DNA from: Roseiarcus sp049509635
Lineage (GTDB): Bacteria; Pseudomonadota; Alphaproteobacteria; Rhizobiales; Beijerinckiaceae
Assembly (NCBI GenBank): GCA_049509635.1
Contig: JBEKZS010000070.1
Coordinates: 1 to 21,357, forward strand
DNA length: 21,357 bases
Reading direction: 5' to 3'
Positions 8,343 through 15,674 of the stretch are shown here, piece by piece (position 1 is the stretch's first letter; each line of letters starts with the position of its first letter). Both the position numbers and the translations under genes were made by a program. A model generated the notes under the pieces. It was not told the origin of the DNA and made no database searches. It worked only from the letters and a program-made list of their open reading frames with translations.

Positions 8343-8372
8343 TTGACTTGGCTGACATGTCACGCCTAAAAT
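8343..8372 (+). promoter_or_regulatory. Sigma-70-like promoter for the binding-protein operon
   Basis: TTGACT (8343-8348) and TAAAAT (8367-8372) are separated by 18 bases, 150 bases before the solute-binding protein start. Each hexamer matches the consensus at five of six positions. It is the best promoter in the window and sits in the only sizeable gap before the transport genes. Confidence 0.65.
8353..8362. promoter_or_regulatory. Palindromic operator candidate inside the promoter spacer
   Basis: TGACATGTCA is a perfect 10-bp palindrome lying wholly between the -35 and -10 boxes of the promoter at 8343-8372. A repressor bound there would block RNA polymerase. The RpiR-family regulator encoded at 17347 is the obvious local candidate, but that link is inference. 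Confidence 0.5.
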
Positions 8373-8375
8373 CGA

Positions 8376-8403
8376 CTTTACGCTCGCGCCGTTGTTCGTA
8401 AAG
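8376..8403. promoter_or_regulatory. Inverted repeat over the predicted transcription start
   Basis: CTTTACG (8376-8382) and CGTAAAG (8397-8403) are perfect inverted copies whose centres are 21 bp apart, i.e. two helical turns. They begin 3 bp after the -10 box. They may form a second operator half-site pair or a 5'-UTR hairpin. Confidence 0.45.
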
Positions 8404-8524
8404 CCTATGGGTCGGACAATCAGCGAGTTGGACGGCCGGTCGTCATGTTCGCCGAAGAGCGCACGGGCGGTCGGCTGGAAGGAATGCGTGGCGATAGCCA
8501 AGTCAGACGGGGGAGGATCGAAAT

Positions 8525-10180
8525 ATGCGCGTCCATGTCTATGAACAACTCATGGCGATGCAAGCCAGCCGCCGCCAGTTTCTGGCCGGCGCCGGCAGCG
8601 TCGCGGCGCTCGCGGCGGGCGGATCGCTCGGCTTGTCCAGCACGCCGTCCTTCGCGGCCGACAGCGTCGTCGCGCAAATCATGAAGATTCCCGGCGCGGG
8701 CAACGGTTCGCCGACCGACGCGGACTGGCAGAAGGTCGGCGAGCTCTGCCTCGGCCCGACCAAGCAATATGTCCAGCCCGGCGAGTTCAAGGGCGTCGAG
8801 TTCTCGTTCATGGGGCTCAACAACCAGAACCTCCACAACTTCCTGTTCCGCGGCTTCCTGACGCCATGGGAAGCCTATACCGGCGCCAAGATCAAGTGGA
8901 TCGATCTCGCCCAGGCCGACTACAACGCGCGCCTTCAGCAGTCGATCGCCACCGGCACAGTCGATTTCGACATCATCGAGATGGGCGCCCCGTTCGAAGG
9001 CGACATGGGCGTCAAGGACCTCCTGTCGGAAATGCCCGACTGGGTCATGAAACAGATCGAATTCGACGACATCGTGAACTACCTCAAGCCGCCGGTCGGC
9101 ACCTGGGGCGGCAAGATCCATCGCGTCACCATCGACAGCGACTGCCACACGATGAATATCCGCACCGACGTGTTCTCGGATCCCGATCTCGCCAAGGCCT
9201 GGACGGCGGCGGGCAACAAGGGCGCGTGGGGTCCGCCGAAGACCTGGCAGCAGGTGCTGCCGATCAACAAGTTCCTCAAGGGCCAGAAATTCAAGGGCAA
9301 GGACGTCTACGGCTTCCTCGACCAGCCGAAGCCCTGGGGCGGTTTCCAGTTCTATTTCACCGCGAGCCGCGCGACCGCCTACGCCAAATATCCCGGCGAG
9401 AAGAACTGGATGTTCGACGAGAACATGAAGCCGCTCGTCAACAACCCGGCCTGGGTGCGCGCCATTCAGGACATCGTGGACGCCTTGCCCTATGAGCCGG
9501 CCGACCAGATCAACGCCGATCCCGGCACGACCGCCTTCCAGCAGTTCCTGACCGGCACCGGTTCCCTGCTCGAGTGGTGGGGCGACATCGGCACCGTGGC
9601 GAAGACGAGCGACACCGCGACGATCGGCGATGCGCTGAGTTTCGACATCCTGCCGGGATCCGACGACGTTTACAACTTCCGCAAGGGCGCCTGGGAAAAG
9701 CTCGCCAGCGGTCCGAACATCGCGCCCAACATGGCCTATCTGGGTTGGGGCATCTATGTGATGAAAAGCGTCGACGGCGATTCCAAGCGCCACAAGGCGG
9801 CCTGGAGCGCGGCGGCCCATCTCGGCGGCAGGGACCTGTCGATGTGGACTTCGGCCTATCCGTCGGGCTTCCAGCCCTACCGCAAGAGCCACACCAATCT
9901 CGACCTGTGGGCGCTCGCGGGCTATGACAAGAAATACATCGGCTCCTATATGGACTCGCAGTCGACTTCCTACAACCATCCCAACAACGCGATCGAGCCG
10001 CGCATCCCCGGCATCTTCCAGTATTACAGCATCGCGGAAGACGAGTTGCAGAAGGTGTTCGCGGGCAAGCTGACCGCGCAGCAGGGCGCCGACAACGTCG
10101 CCGCGGCCTGGGAGAAACTGACGGACAAACTCGGCCGCGAAAACCAGGTCAAATACTATCGCATCGCGATGGGCCTCTGA
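8525..10180 (+). CDS. Tat-exported ABC transporter solute-binding protein (family 1 type)
   Basis: 551 residues. The N-terminus holds a twin-arginine signal, SRRQFLAGAGSV with Arg 16-17, then an Ala/Gly hydrophobic stretch and a probable cut at SFA-AD (about 44). The protein should therefore cross the membrane folded. The mature part has the layout of extracellular solute-binding protein family 1: FLTPWEAYTGAKIKWIDLAQ near 110, FDIIEMGAPFEGD near 150, then long lobes rich in Trp, Tyr and Asn suited to sugar stacking. It is longer than the 400-450 residues usual for sugar-binding proteins. It is the first gene after a clear promoter and is followed, across a strong stem-loop, by two permeases. 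Ligand unknown; a carbohydrate or glycoside is inferred from the kinases and isomerase downstream. The ATG at 8525 has GGGGGAGG about 7 nt upstream. Confidence 0.9.
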   Translation: MRVHVYEQLMAMQASRRQFLAGAGSVAALAAGGSLGLSSTPSFAADSVVAQIMKIPGAGNGSPTDADWQKVGELCLGPTKQYVQPGEFKGVEFSFMGLNNQNLHNFLFRGFLTPWEAYTGAKIKWIDLAQADYNARLQQSIATGTVDFDIIEMGAPFEGDMGVKDLLSEMPDWVMKQIEFDDIVNYLKPPVGTWGGKIHRVTIDSDCHTMNIRTDVFSDPDLAKAWTAAGNKGAWGPPKTWQQVLPINKFLKGQKFKGKDVYGFLDQPKPWGGFQFYFTASRATAYAKYPGEKNWMFDENMKPLVNNPAWVRAIQDIVDALPYEPADQINADPGTTAFQQFLTGTGSLLEWWGDIGTVAKTSDTATIGDALSFDILPGSDDVYNFRKGAWEKLASGPNIAPNMAYLGWGIYVMKSVDGDSKRHKAAWSAAAHLGGRDLSMWTSAYPSGFQPYRKSHTNLDLWALAGYDKKYIGSYMDSQSTSYNHPNNAIEPRIPGIFQYYSIAEDELQKVFAGKLTAQQGADNVAAAWEKLTDKLGRENQVKYYRIAMGL

Positions 10181-10212
10181 GCCGGGCGGGCTCGGCGGAG
10201 CTTAAGAAGGCG

Positions 10213-10243
10213 CGCCCGCACCGTGCAGGCCACGGTGCGGGCG
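10213..10243 (+). promoter_or_regulatory. Strong intercistronic stem-loop between binding protein and permease
   Basis: A perfect 13-bp stem (10213-10225 with 10231-10243) closes a 5-nt loop CAGGC, 32 bases after the binding-protein stop. No T-run follows, so it is not a standard terminator. Hairpins here commonly shield the upstream message from 3' decay and attenuate read-through, giving more binding protein than permease. That role is inferred by analogy with malE-malF. Confidence 0.6.
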
Positions 10244-10307
10244 ACTGTGTCTCGAGCCGGGGACGGCATCGGCGAAGCGCAAGCTTCCCTACGCGCAGGA
10301 CGGACGA

Positions 10308-11405
10308 GTGAGCGTCGAGAGATTCGATACGGCGCATGAGGGCGTATCGGCCGGTCAGGCCTCCCTCGGCCGAACCTTGTTCTGGCTGGCTTCGGCGGTT
10401 CTCCTGGCGGTCGTCGTCGTCCAGATCGCGGACGCCGCCGGTTTCCTTTCGATCGGACTGCCGAACTGGCGTCCGACGCTCTATGCCTTCGCGCTCTGGA
10501 GCGTGGCGCTCGCCGCGAGCCAAGTGATGGTGCTCGGCGAAACCGGCCAGCAACGACTGTTCGTCCTGCCTGCGCTGCTGTTCACCGCGGCGATGGTGAT
10601 TTTTCCGACCATTTTCGGCCTCTACATCGCGCTCACCGACTGGAACCTCAACGCCCAGTCCGGCCACCATTTCAACGGCATCGAAAACATTCGCACGCTG
10701 CTGGAGGACTCCTATTTCTGGAACGCCCTCGCCAACATGGTCTTCTATGTCCTCACCGTCGCGATCCAGTACACGATCGCCTTCGGCCTCGCTTTGCTGC
10801 TCAACGCGGATATCGTCGGCCGCAAGTTCTTCCGCGTGGCGTTCCTGCTGCCCTTCATGCTGAGCCCCGTGGCGGTGAGCTGGATGATCGGCAAGTCGAT
10901 CATGGAGAACCGCTTCGGTCCGCTGGCGACTTTTGCGCGATTTGCCGGCTGGGAAAATCCCGCCTTCTTCAGTTCGCCCTGGGCTGCGCGCGCCAGCATC
11001 ATCGCGATGGACAGCTGGGTCTGGATACCCTTCATCGTCATCATGCTGCTCGCCGGCCTTCAGGCGTTGCCGCACGAGGTCAAGGAAGCGGCCAAGGTCG
11101 ACGGCGCCAACCACTGGCAGATGTTCTGGGAAATCACCTTCCCGCTGATGCTGCCCGTCAGCCTGACGGCGGTTGTGCTTCGCATCATCTTCGAACTCAA
11201 GCTCGCCGATATCGTCATCAACGTCACCGCGGGCGGACCCGGCGGGGCGACCGACACGATATCGAGCTTCATCTATCGAGAGTACCGCGACCGATCGAAC
11301 GTCGGCTACGCCACGATGATCGCCGAAGTCTATCTCGTGATCATCATCGTGTTCATCACCCTGCTGCTCAAGGTCGTGAGCGGGCGCATGCGGAAAATGA
11401 CCTGA
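10308..11405 (+). CDS. Sugar ABC transporter permease (MalF/UgpA type)
   Basis: 365 residues and about eight membrane segments, near 23-46, 56-76, 84-109, 140-165, 176-194, 229-252, 283-303 and 336-356. The cytoplasmic EAA loop that docks with the ATPase is clear at about 260-280 (EAAKVDGANHWQMFWEITFP). The MalF-like LTDWNL segment follows the third helix, and PFMLSPVAVSWM lies in the middle of the protein. The first two helices are extra compared with six-helix sugar permeases, as in longer MalF-like proteins. The start is GTG at 10308, with AGGA seven bases upstream. It should pair with the permease at 11447, the ATPase at 6474 and the Tat-exported binding protein. Confidence 0.93.
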   Translation: MSVERFDTAHEGVSAGQASLGRTLFWLASAVLLAVVVVQIADAAGFLSIGLPNWRPTLYAFALWSVALAASQVMVLGETGQQRLFVLPALLFTAAMVIFPTIFGLYIALTDWNLNAQSGHHFNGIENIRTLLEDSYFWNALANMVFYVLTVAIQYTIAFGLALLLNADIVGRKFFRVAFLLPFMLSPVAVSWMIGKSIMENRFGPLATFARFAGWENPAFFSSPWAARASIIAMDSWVWIPFIVIMLLAGLQALPHEVKEAAKVDGANHWQMFWEITFPLMLPVSLTAVVLRIIFELKLADIVINVTAGGPGGATDTISSFIYREYRDRSNVGYATMIAEVYLVIIIVFITLLLKVVSGRMRKMT

Positions 11406-11446
11406 CGCCGGGCCCCCGTCGAACCAGGTCGAAAGGAGCCGGACAG

Positions 11447-12382
11447 GTGACTGTGGAAGCCGCGACAGCGACGCCCGACGAAGGCGGCGACGAAGGCTCG
11501 CTGGCGGCGACCGTCTCGTCGATCGGCGGTCGCGTGCTGATCTACCTGGCGCTCGCGATCTGGACCTTCATCGCCCTGTTCCCGCTCTACTGGACCCTGT
11601 CGACCTCGTTCAAGCTCGGGCGCGACGTCACCCAGGGACATCTCATTCCCTGGGTCGATTTCGCGCCGAGCTGGAAGGGATTCCAGTCGCTCGGACTGTC
11701 GCCGGACACGATTTTCGCGATTTCGAACGTCCGTGCGGAATTCCTCAACAAATTCATCAACAGCGTCATCGTCTCCGTCGGCGCTTCGGCCATCGCGGTG
11801 GCCATCGGATCGCTCGCCGCCTATGGCCTCAGCCGGTTCGACTACAGACTCGGCCGGTGGCGCAACCAGGACATTTCCTTCTTCTTCCTCTCCCAATTGA
11901 TCCTGCCGCCGGTCGTGCTCGCGATGCCGTTCCTCATCCTTTACAAGGAACTGGCGCTGCTGGATTCGCGCGTCGGCCTGATGATGGTCTATACCTTGAT
12001 GGTGCTGCCGATCGTCATCTGGGTGATGCGCGACCAGTTCGACACGATCCCGAATGAGATGGAACAGGCGGCCATGGTCGACGGCTGCTCCATCTGGGGC
12101 GCTTTCTTCCGGATCGTTCTGCCTATTTCCCTGCCGGGCATGGTGGCCGCCTTCATTCTCTCGCTCGTATTGTGCTGGAACGAGTATTTCTTCGCTTCCC
12201 TGCTGACCGGCTTCGATGCGCAGACGTTGCCGGTCATGGTGGCGAGCCAGACCGGTTCACAGGGGATCAACTGGTGGACGATGGCGGCGCTCTCGACGGC
12301 GGCGATCGCGCCGCTGGTGCTGATCGGCATCTTTCTCGAGCGCTACATCGTCATGGGCCTGACGGCAGGTTCGGGAAAATAG
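11447..12382 (+). CDS. Sugar ABC transporter permease (MalG/UgpE type)
   Basis: 311 residues and six membrane segments, near 30-51, 103-127, 143-165, 168-193, 230-252 and 276-304. Features of the MalG class are present: FPLYWTLSTSFK after the first helix, NSVIVSVGASAIAVAIGSLA in the second, the EAA loop at about 206-226 (EQAAMVDGCSIWGAFFRIVL), and the WNEYFFA motif near 244. The start is GTG at 11447 with AAAGGAG eight bases upstream, 41 bp after the first permease. It forms the inner-membrane channel with that protein. Confidence 0.94.
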   Translation: MTVEAATATPDEGGDEGSLAATVSSIGGRVLIYLALAIWTFIALFPLYWTLSTSFKLGRDVTQGHLIPWVDFAPSWKGFQSLGLSPDTIFAISNVRAEFLNKFINSVIVSVGASAIAVAIGSLAAYGLSRFDYRLGRWRNQDISFFFLSQLILPPVVLAMPFLILYKELALLDSRVGLMMVYTLMVLPIVIWVMRDQFDTIPNEMEQAAMVDGCSIWGAFFRIVLPISLPGMVAAFILSLVLCWNEYFFASLLTGFDAQTLPVMVASQTGSQGINWWTMAALSTAAIAPLVLIGIFLERYIVMGLTAGSGK

Positions 12383-12413
12383 CCGGCGAGGCGCCGCGAG
12401 GGCGGAACAGGCG

Positions 12414-12749
12414 ATGAATAACGAACATCGTGTCTTTGGCGTGCGCAAGCCGGTCATCGCGATGGCGCAATTCGGCGCATTGCCGGGCGCGCCGCGTTAT
12501 GACCGGGAAGGCGGCCGGGATGCGATCGTCGAGGGCGCCCGCCGGGATGCGGTCAAGCGCGCCCTGCGGAAGACGCCCGTCCTCGCCCAAACGGGCGTCA
12601 AGCACGCAACGATCGGCGCCGTCCTGCGCGTCGGCGACGGCCGCATCGTCGGATCCGCCTTGAAGGTCGGTGGCGACGCCTGGAAGTCCGTGGATCGCGA
12701 CCGCGCGGCCGAGTTCACGCGAATCGCCCGCGCCGCGAGGGGTCGATGA
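12414..12749 (+). pseudogene. BtpA/SgcQ-family remnant with in-frame internal deletion
   Basis: 111 residues, open from ATG 12414 to TGA 12749. Residues 1-46 (VFGVRKPVIAMAQFGALPG, then RYDREGGRDAIVEGARRDA) match the start of BtpA/SgcQ TIM-barrel proteins. Residues 47-111 (VKRALRKTPVLAQTGVKHAT, then RIVGSALKVGGDAWKSVDRD) match their end. Family members are about 260-280 residues, so roughly 160 central residues are gone and the two ends are joined in frame near 12550. Most of the barrel is missing, so activity is unlikely. The frame still ends in a 4-bp overlap with the M42 gene, so translation coupling is kept. BtpA is needed for photosystem I stability in cyanobacteria, while SgcQ lies in an E. 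coli sugar locus; the biochemical role is unclear. A functional short protein is a less likely reading. Confidence 0.75.
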
Positions 12750-13864
12750 GTTCGCCCGATCCGAAGGGGCGCCTCAAGGCCCTGTTGATGGATCTGATGC
12801 GGATTCCGGGCCTGAGCGGGCACGAGGACCGCGTGCGGCGACGGCTGACGCGCGAGATGAAGGCGCTCGGCGTGGCGACGCGCACCGACGGGCTCGGGAA
12901 TCTGATCGCGACCTCGACCGGAGATCCCGCCCGTCCGAGCGTCATGCTGTTCACCCACATGGACCAGCTCGGGCTGATCATCCGCAAGATCGAAGCGAGC
13001 GGCCTGCTTCGGGTCGAGCGCCTCGGCGGCTTGCCCGAGCGGGCGCTCGCTTCGCAGGAGGTGGTCCTCTGCCTCGGCGAAGGGCGCGACCTGCCGGGCG
13101 TCATCGCGAACAAGAGCCACCACGCAACGACGCCGGATGAGAAATACCGGGTTCTTCCCTGCGCCGAGATCTATATCGACGCGGGTTTCTCCAGCGCCGC
13201 CGAGGCGCGGACGGCGGGCGTCGAGATCGGAACCCCTGTCGTCTACGCCCCGAAGGCGATCGAACTCGCCAATGAACGCATCGCAGGCACGGCCGTCGAC
13301 GATCGCGCGGGCTGCGCCGTGGTCGTCGAGGCCGCTCGGATGCTGGTCGCGACGCGGGATCGGCCGACCCTGCATTTCGTGTTTTCGGTGCAGGAGGAAT
13401 TCAATCTGCGTGGCGCTGTCGTCGCGGCCCGGTCGATCCAGCCTGATATCGCAATCCAGCTCGATCTGATGCTCGCCACCGACACGCCGGACATGGCGGC
13501 GCGCGGCGAAGTCACCCTCGGCGGCGGCCCGGCGATCAGCCTCTACAGCTTCCACGGCCGTGGAACCCTCAACGGCGTTCTGCCGCATCCCGCATTGGTC
13601 GGTCTCTTCGAGGCGAGCGCCAGAAGCGAGGGGATCGCTCTGCAACGCAGCGCCCAGGTCGGCGTATTGACCGACGCCTCCTATGTTCAGTTGGTGGGTC
13701 GGGGTGTCGCGTCGATCGACGTCGGCTTTCCCTGCCGTTACACGCATTCGTCGCTCGAGGTCTGCGACCTCGGCGACCTCGTGGGCCTCGCGCGCCTAGT
13801 CGTGGCGGCGATTTCGCGCGTGGACGCCGGCTTTCCGCTGAATCGCGACGAGCTCGATCCGTGA
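12746..13864 (+). CDS. M42-family metallopeptidase (SgcX/FrvX type)
   Basis: 372 residues, the usual length of M42 glutamyl-aminopeptidase/endoglucanase-type enzymes. The two-metal site is complete: His 71 and Asp 73 in FTHMDQLG, the bridging Asp at 185 or 186 in GTAVDDRAGC, the catalytic Glu pair 217-218 in SVQEEFNLRG, a later Asp ligand (240 or 246) in the QLDLMLATD stretch, and His 334 in CRYTHSSLE. Start ATGA overlaps the previous stop by four bases, and the next gene overlaps this one by four, so all three are translationally coupled. Members called SgcX and FrvX occur inside E. coli sugar-PTS operons, where their substrate is unknown. Here too a peptidase-like hydrolase sits among sugar genes, which suggests the imported ligand carries an amide or peptide bond. 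That is inference. Confidence 0.9.
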   Translation: MSSPDPKGRLKALLMDLMRIPGLSGHEDRVRRRLTREMKALGVATRTDGLGNLIATSTGDPARPSVMLFTHMDQLGLIIRKIEASGLLRVERLGGLPERALASQEVVLCLGEGRDLPGVIANKSHHATTPDEKYRVLPCAEIYIDAGFSSAAEARTAGVEIGTPVVYAPKAIELANERIAGTAVDDRAGCAVVVEAARMLVATRDRPTLHFVFSVQEEFNLRGAVVAARSIQPDIAIQLDLMLATDTPDMAARGEVTLGGGPAISLYSFHGRGTLNGVLPHPALVGLFEASARSEGIALQRSAQVGVLTDASYVQLVGRGVASIDVGFPCRYTHSSLEVCDLGDLVGLARLVVAAISRVDAGFPLNRDELDP

Positions 13865-15357
13865 AGGCCTATCTCGGCATCGACATCGGCACCTATGAAT
13901 CGAAAGGCGCGCTCGTCGCTTCCGACGGAACGATGCTCGCCAGCGAATCGCGGCCGCACAAGATGATCGTGCCGCAAGCGGGATGGGCCGAGCACCGCGC
14001 CAAGGAAGACTGGTGGGACGATTTTGCGGCCATTTGCCGGGAACTGATCGCGCGATCGGGAATAGCGCCCGAGGAGATTCGCGCGGTCGGCTGTAGCGGC
14101 ATCGGCCCCTGCGTCCTGCCGGTCGACGAGGCGGGCGCTCCGCTCTGCAACGCCATCCTCTATGGCGTCGATACCCGCGCGGCGCGCGAGATCGAAGACC
14201 TCAACGTCGCCATCGGCGAGGCGGTCATCTTCGCGCGCTGCGGCAACGCGCTGACGTCGCAATCGACGGGACCGAAAATCCTCTGGCTCAAGCGCCATCG
14301 GCCGGACGTCTATGGGCGGGCGCACAAATACCTGAACTCGACCTCGTTTCTGACGCATAGGCTCACGGGCCGCTTCGTCGTCGACCACTATACCGCCGCG
14401 AACGCCAGCCCGCTCTATGACGCGGGGACGCTGACATGGACGACCGCTCTGACGGCGGACATCGCGCCGCTCGATCGCATGCCGGATCTCGCCTGGAGCA
14501 CCGAGATCGCCGGCGGCGTGACCTCCGGCGCGGCGGCGGTGACAGGCCTCGCGGCCGGCACGCCGGTCATCGTCGGAACCATCGATGCGGCTGCGGAAGC
14601 CGTCAGCGTCGGCGTGCTGGCGCCGGGGCGGATGATGCTCATGTACGGCTCGACGATCTTCACCGTGCTCGTCGCCGCCGCGCGCGCGCGCGATCCAAAA
14701 CTATGGTGGGCGCCGTGGCTGTTCCCGGGTCAGCACGCATCGCTCGCCGGCCTCGCCACGAGCGGCGCGCTGACCCATTGGTTCCGCGACCAACTGGCGC
14801 GGGAGCTGGATCCGGCCAGCGCGATGGCGACGCTCGCCGCCGAGTCGGCCGGCTCTCCGCCCGGTGCGCGAGGCCTGTTGTTCCTCCCCTATTTCTCCGG
14901 CGAGCGGACCCCGATCCATGACCCGCGCGCCAAAGGCATGTGGTTCGGCCTCAATCTCACCCACAAGCGCGCCGATCTCTATCGCGCGCTGCTCGAAGGG
15001 ATCGGTTTCGCCACGCGTCATGTGCTGGAGACCTATCGCGACGCCGGACTGTCGCCGGCCTCGATCCGTGCCGTCGGGGGCGGCATACGCAACAAGGTCT
15101 GGCTTCAATCCGCCTCCGACATCACGGGGCAAGAGCAGGCGACGCTGAAATCGAACTTCGGCGCCTGCTATGGCGACGCCTTCCTCGCTGCGCTCGCCGT
15201 CGGCGACGTCGAGGCGAACGCGATCGAGCGCTGGAATCCGCAGGAGGCGCGCGTCCTGCCGAACGCCGAACTCGCCGCGCTCTACGACAGGCGCTATGGG
15301 ATCTTCCGTGAACTCTACGAGCGCAATCGCGACCTGATGGCTCGGCTCGACGCATGA
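13861..15357 (+). CDS. FGGY-family carbohydrate kinase (xylulokinase-like)
   Basis: 498 residues. The N-terminal ATPase-fold start LGIDIGTYESKGALV is intact (Asp 8). The sugar-side region has LYGVDTRAAREIE near 100, and the catalytic base should be Asp 242 in VGTIDAAAEAVSVGV. The C-terminal domain carries PYFSGERTP near 353 and the adenine-binding GGGIRNKVWLQSASDITGQ near 406. Length and motifs fit xylulokinase/gluconokinase-like FGGY enzymes, which phosphorylate an open-chain ketose, polyol or sugar acid with ATP. The GTG start at 13861 overlaps the M42 stop by four bases, so it is the last gene of the transport operon. The exact sugar cannot be read from sequence. Confidence 0.93.
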   Translation: MKAYLGIDIGTYESKGALVASDGTMLASESRPHKMIVPQAGWAEHRAKEDWWDDFAAICRELIARSGIAPEEIRAVGCSGIGPCVLPVDEAGAPLCNAILYGVDTRAAREIEDLNVAIGEAVIFARCGNALTSQSTGPKILWLKRHRPDVYGRAHKYLNSTSFLTHRLTGRFVVDHYTAANASPLYDAGTLTWTTALTADIAPLDRMPDLAWSTEIAGGVTSGAAAVTGLAAGTPVIVGTIDAAAEAVSVGVLAPGRMMLMYGSTIFTVLVAAARARDPKLWWAPWLFPGQHASLAGLATSGALTHWFRDQLARELDPASAMATLAAESAGSPPGARGLLFLPYFSGERTPIHDPRAKGMWFGLNLTHKRADLYRALLEGIGFATRHVLETYRDAGLSPASIRAVGGGIRNKVWLQSASDITGQEQATLKSNFGACYGDAFLAALAVGDVEANAIERWNPQEARVLPNAELAALYDRRYGIFRELYERNRDLMARLDA

Positions 15358-15674
15358 CGCTTCGGCGCCTCGCGGCGCGCTTTGCTCGTCGACATCCGAC
15401 GCCGCGACAGCTTCGCCTGTTCCGATCAGGTCGTCGGCGATCGTCGGGGATCGACCGCAAGGGTCCGGGTTCGCGCGCCGTCGCCGGGTTGCGAAGCCCC
15501 TGACGTCCGGCGTTCGAGCAATGCCGCGACATCCCGGACCCCGATGACGGCCCAAAGGGCGCGGCTCGGGATCTTCCGGTCATGTCGCTGTCCGCCGGCG
15601 CTTGCCATTGCCCGGGACATAGTTTACAAGAATACGGAATATCGTGAAGTGAAAGAGTCATCGGGGAAGCGCCT
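15358..15674. other. Intergenic region between kinase and isomerase genes
   Basis: No gene is convincing here; a frame that spans it has no domain and is Arg-rich. The first 240 bases show nothing recognisable. The last 70 bases become AT-richer and hold the promoter candidate at 15602-15630, the sequence AGTTTACA at 15621-15628, and a GGGGA ribosome binding site before the TTG start at 15675. Confidence 0.5.
15602..15630 (+). promoter_or_regulatory. Possible promoter for the isomerase-rpiR-pfkB block
   Basis: TTGCCA (15602-15607) and TACAAG (15625-15630) are 17 bases apart in the only AT-richer part of the 317-bp gap. The match is five of six and four of six to consensus. It lies 45 bases before the isomerase start. 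Confidence 0.4.

Noticed and set aside
8420..9979. 519-codon minus-strand open frame
   Set aside because: Antisense to the solute-binding protein, which has a signal, ribosome binding site and family motifs on the plus strand.
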